From Bacteroidaceae bacterium (GTDB taxonomy: Bacteria > Bacteroidota > Bacteroidia > Bacteroidales > Bacteroidaceae), in NCBI GenBank assembly GCA_017469685.1, contig JAFUFW010000025.1, positions 1 to 64,000 of the forward strand: DNA of 64,000 nt. Reading direction: 5' to 3'. Shown here in pieces: positions 62,339 through 64,000 of the stretch. The first letter of the stretch is position 1. The number at the start of each line of letters is the position of its first letter. A program made the position numbers and the translations under genes. The notes under the pieces are model-generated. The model did not search any database. It saw only the letters and a program-made list of their open reading frames with translations, and was not told the DNA's origin.

Positions 62339-63076
62339 ATGAAGGAAGTCCGTTATTTCTATGTTCCGGAGCCAGAGGCAGGCGAGCTGTCGTCTGAGGA
62401 AACTCAGCACGCTGTTCGCGTGTTGCGCCTTGGTGCGGGCGACGAACTTGTACTCGTTGATGGGCGTGGAGTGCTTTACGACGCCGTAGTCTCGGAGGCT
62501 ACTAACCATCGCTGCCGCTACGACATCCTTCGTTCGCACGCCCAAGAGGCCGAATGGAACGGGAATATTCACCTTGCAATGGCGCCTACTAAGAATATGG
62601 ATCGTGTGGAATGGTTCGTTGAGAAAGCTACGGAAATTGGTGTAGATCATATCTCACTGCTCAACACGCAGTTTGCTGAACGTGGCGTCGTGAAGACAGA
62701 GCGCCTTGAACGTGTTGCTGTAGCTGCCATGAAGCAGAGCCACAAGGCGTGGAAACCGGTCATTGATGAGATGGAAGCGTTCAAGGGCTTTATCAGTCGT
62801 TCCAGTCTGCCAGCCCAGCGTTTTATAGCTCATTGCTACGACATGGCTGACATAACAGCCGATTCTTCCTTGCGCGAAAAGCCTTTCCTTGGCGACGTGC
62901 TTCTTAAGAACACCGACGCACTCGTAATGATAGGTTCCGAAGGCGACTTCTCTGTGGATGAGGTTCGGGCAGCAGAGGCTGCAGGCTTCCGCTCTGTATC
63001 TCTCGGCACCAGCCGCCTCCGCACCGAGACGGCTGCCCTCGTGGCCGTTCATTTGATGAGACTGGCAAATAGATAA
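62339..63076 (+). CDS. rsmE: 16S rRNA (uracil(1498)-N(3))-methyltransferase
   Basis: 245 residues. N-terminal PUA-like part (EETQHAVRVLRLGAGDELVLVDGRG) and SPOUT methyltransferase domain with MAPTKNMDRVEWFVEKATEIGV, AMKQSHKAWKP, IGSEGDFSVDEV and SLGTSRLRTETAALVA, the trefoil-knot SAM site. It methylates U1498 of 16S rRNA. It starts 46 bases after the previous gene. Confidence 0.96.
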   Translation: MKEVRYFYVPEPEAGELSSEETQHAVRVLRLGAGDELVLVDGRGVLYDAVVSEATNHRCRYDILRSHAQEAEWNGNIHLAMAPTKNMDRVEWFVEKATEIGVDHISLLNTQFAERGVVKTERLERVAVAAMKQSHKAWKPVIDEMEAFKGFISRSSLPAQRFIAHCYDMADITADSSLREKPFLGDVLLKNTDALVMIGSEGDFSVDEVRAAEAAGFRSVSLGTSRLRTETAALVAVHLMRLANR

Positions 63077-63104
63077 ATGATTGTGAATATCGAAAACAGG
63101 AAAA

Positions 63105-64000
63105 GTGAAAAAATTATTGTACATAGCAGTTCCGCTCGTAGCAGCATTGGGCGTAGGAACTTTTTTCCTTTTTGGCCGGCAGTCTGACGCTTATCTCAAC
63201 GCTCTGCCCGCCGACGTCCAGGCCTTGGCACGCCTTGACGTGCCGGCGATGGCAGATGATGCGCAGCTCTCATTGGCCGATGTGGCTAATATCGTCAGTC
63301 CGTCAGCGGCGGAGAAAGCAGACTTGGGCGTAGACTTCTTACGTCCCCTCTTCGCCTTTGCAGCTTCGACTGGTAATTTCGGACTGGTTGCCAGCTTGGC
63401 TGATGAGAAGGTTTTTACCTCCACTTGCGAGAAGCTCCACGCTGAAGGCCGTGCCTCGGCTGTGGCGCATCAAAGGGGATATTCATGGGTGGTCCTGAAG
63501 GAACAGTGGGTCTGCGCCTTCGATGGCAAGCGTGCTCTTGTGATGGGGCCTGCTATAGGCTCTGCTCAGGATCAGTTGCGCACGGAGATGGCTCGCCTGT
63601 TGAGCCAGAAGAAAGGTCAGAGTGGACGAGAAACGGCATTTTTCAAACGTCTGGCGAGCAGCTCGGGAGCTGCTGTAGCCATGGTGGGGCCTGAGCTTTT
63701 GCCTGTAAAAGCCAGTAAGTTACTTGGCAAGGCCGACATACATTCACACGATGATGCCTTGCTGCGGCTATCGTTGAACGCACGTAATAATACAATACAA
63801 ATTGACGCAAATGTAGAACCGCTTACGGCAGAAGTTGAGAAGCAGATGGAGCATCTCGGTGATTTGTTCAGACCCATACGGGGCGAACTCTTGCCCTTCT
63901 GCCACAGCAACACTACCGCGTGGATCGGCATGAACGTCAAGGGCGAGGAACTGCTTAAGCTCCTGCGGTCGCAAAAAAGCGCTCGCACAGCTCTCATGGC
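63105..64000 (+). CDS. DUF4836 family protein, truncated by the window edge
   Basis: At least 298 residues, open at the right end. GTG start at 63105, chosen because MKKLLYIAVPLVAALGVGTFFLFG forms a signal/anchor segment and no in-frame ATG precedes it. The motif ALPADVQALARLDVPAMADDAQL right after the anchor is the DUF4836 signature. The remainder is a repeating alpha/beta pattern (AVAMVGPELLPVK, LLPFCHSNTTAWIGMNVKG). Family members are envelope proteins of Bacteroidetes with unknown role. 28 bases separate it from rsmE. Confidence 0.85.
   Translation, partial: MKKLLYIAVPLVAALGVGTFFLFGRQSDAYLNALPADVQALARLDVPAMADDAQLSLADVANIVSPSAAEKADLGVDFLRPLFAFAASTGNFGLVASLADEKVFTSTCEKLHAEGRASAVAHQRGYSWVVLKEQWVCAFDGKRALVMGPAIGSAQDQLRTEMARLLSQKKGQSGRETAFFKRLASSSGAAVAMVGPELLPVKASKLLGKADIHSHDDALLRLSLNARNNTIQIDANVEPLTAEVEKQMEHLGDLFRPIRGELLPFCHSNTTAWIGMNVKGEELLKLLRSQKSARTALM

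Noticed and set aside
1..64000. Insertion sequences, integrases, prophage or conjugative genes
   Set aside because: No transposase, recombinase or phage structural motif was found in any frame inspected.

Overview
The window comes from a member of the Bacteroidota, order Bacteroidales, and most probably Prevotellaceae. Three things point there. Most intergenic regions carry the phylum-specific -7 element TAnnTTTG, sometimes with a TTTG/TTG -33 element about 18-20 bases upstream. The primary sigma factor is the short 286-residue Bacteroidetes form. Many genes belong to families largely confined to this phylum (DUF1460, DUF3256, DUF4836, DUF5103/T9SS plug, DUF5715, DUF6359). G+C looks moderate, around 50-55% by eye. 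No IS element, integrase, CRISPR array or rRNA was seen.

Region by region. (1) 1-9345, minus strand: an aryl-polyene/flexirubin-type polyketide operon that runs off the left edge. It holds three ketosynthases, two of them fused to ketosynthase-like extensions, two acyl carrier proteins, a thioesterase, a dehydratase, an LpxL-like acyltransferase, an O-methyltransferase, one unknown exported protein and a ketoreductase. (2) 9.5-18.2 kb, minus strand: housekeeping genes prfA, tRNA-Val, purM, lemA, a TPM protein, a GT2 glycosyltransferase, aroE, menG, purC and phoH. menG is interrupted by an in-frame stop. (3) 18.3-27.8 kb, mostly plus: secreted and envelope proteins (DUF5715, Spy-like, DUF6359, endonuclease I), truA, an EamA transporter, a small beta-barrel protein and DUF3256, with a HAD hydrolase on the minus strand. 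(4) 27.8-36.0 kb: rpmE2, rny, a candidate structured RNA, zapA and a zapB-like gene, then polysaccharide genes rmlA, a Wzc-type kinase and a Wza-type export protein. (5) 36.3-42 kb: a very large modular secreted protein, a BrkB/YihY membrane protein and rnpB. (6) 42.5-51 kb: degP, rpoD, and behind rpoD an uncharacterised set (exported protein, HPr-kinase-like ATPase, SipW/ER-type signal peptidase, PqqD); then mtgA, DUF1460, DUF5103 and a TRIC channel. (7) 51.3-64 kb: an OmpA lipoprotein, proS with a strongly structured leader, two MFS transporters, a DUF3472/discoidin protein, a GH16 glucanase, a nucleoside permease, a bifunctional-nuclease protein, rsmE and a truncated DUF4836 gene.

The most unusual DNA-level features are of two kinds. 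First, three intergenic arrays of the perfect palindrome AACCCTTAAGGGTT repeat at exactly 22 bp behind plus-strand genes. Second, short heptamer or octamer tandem repeats sit in promoter spacers, at gene junctions and inside two transporter genes, where a unit not divisible by three could act as a phase-variation switch. The most interesting gene set is the kinase-peptidase-PqqD group downstream of rpoD.
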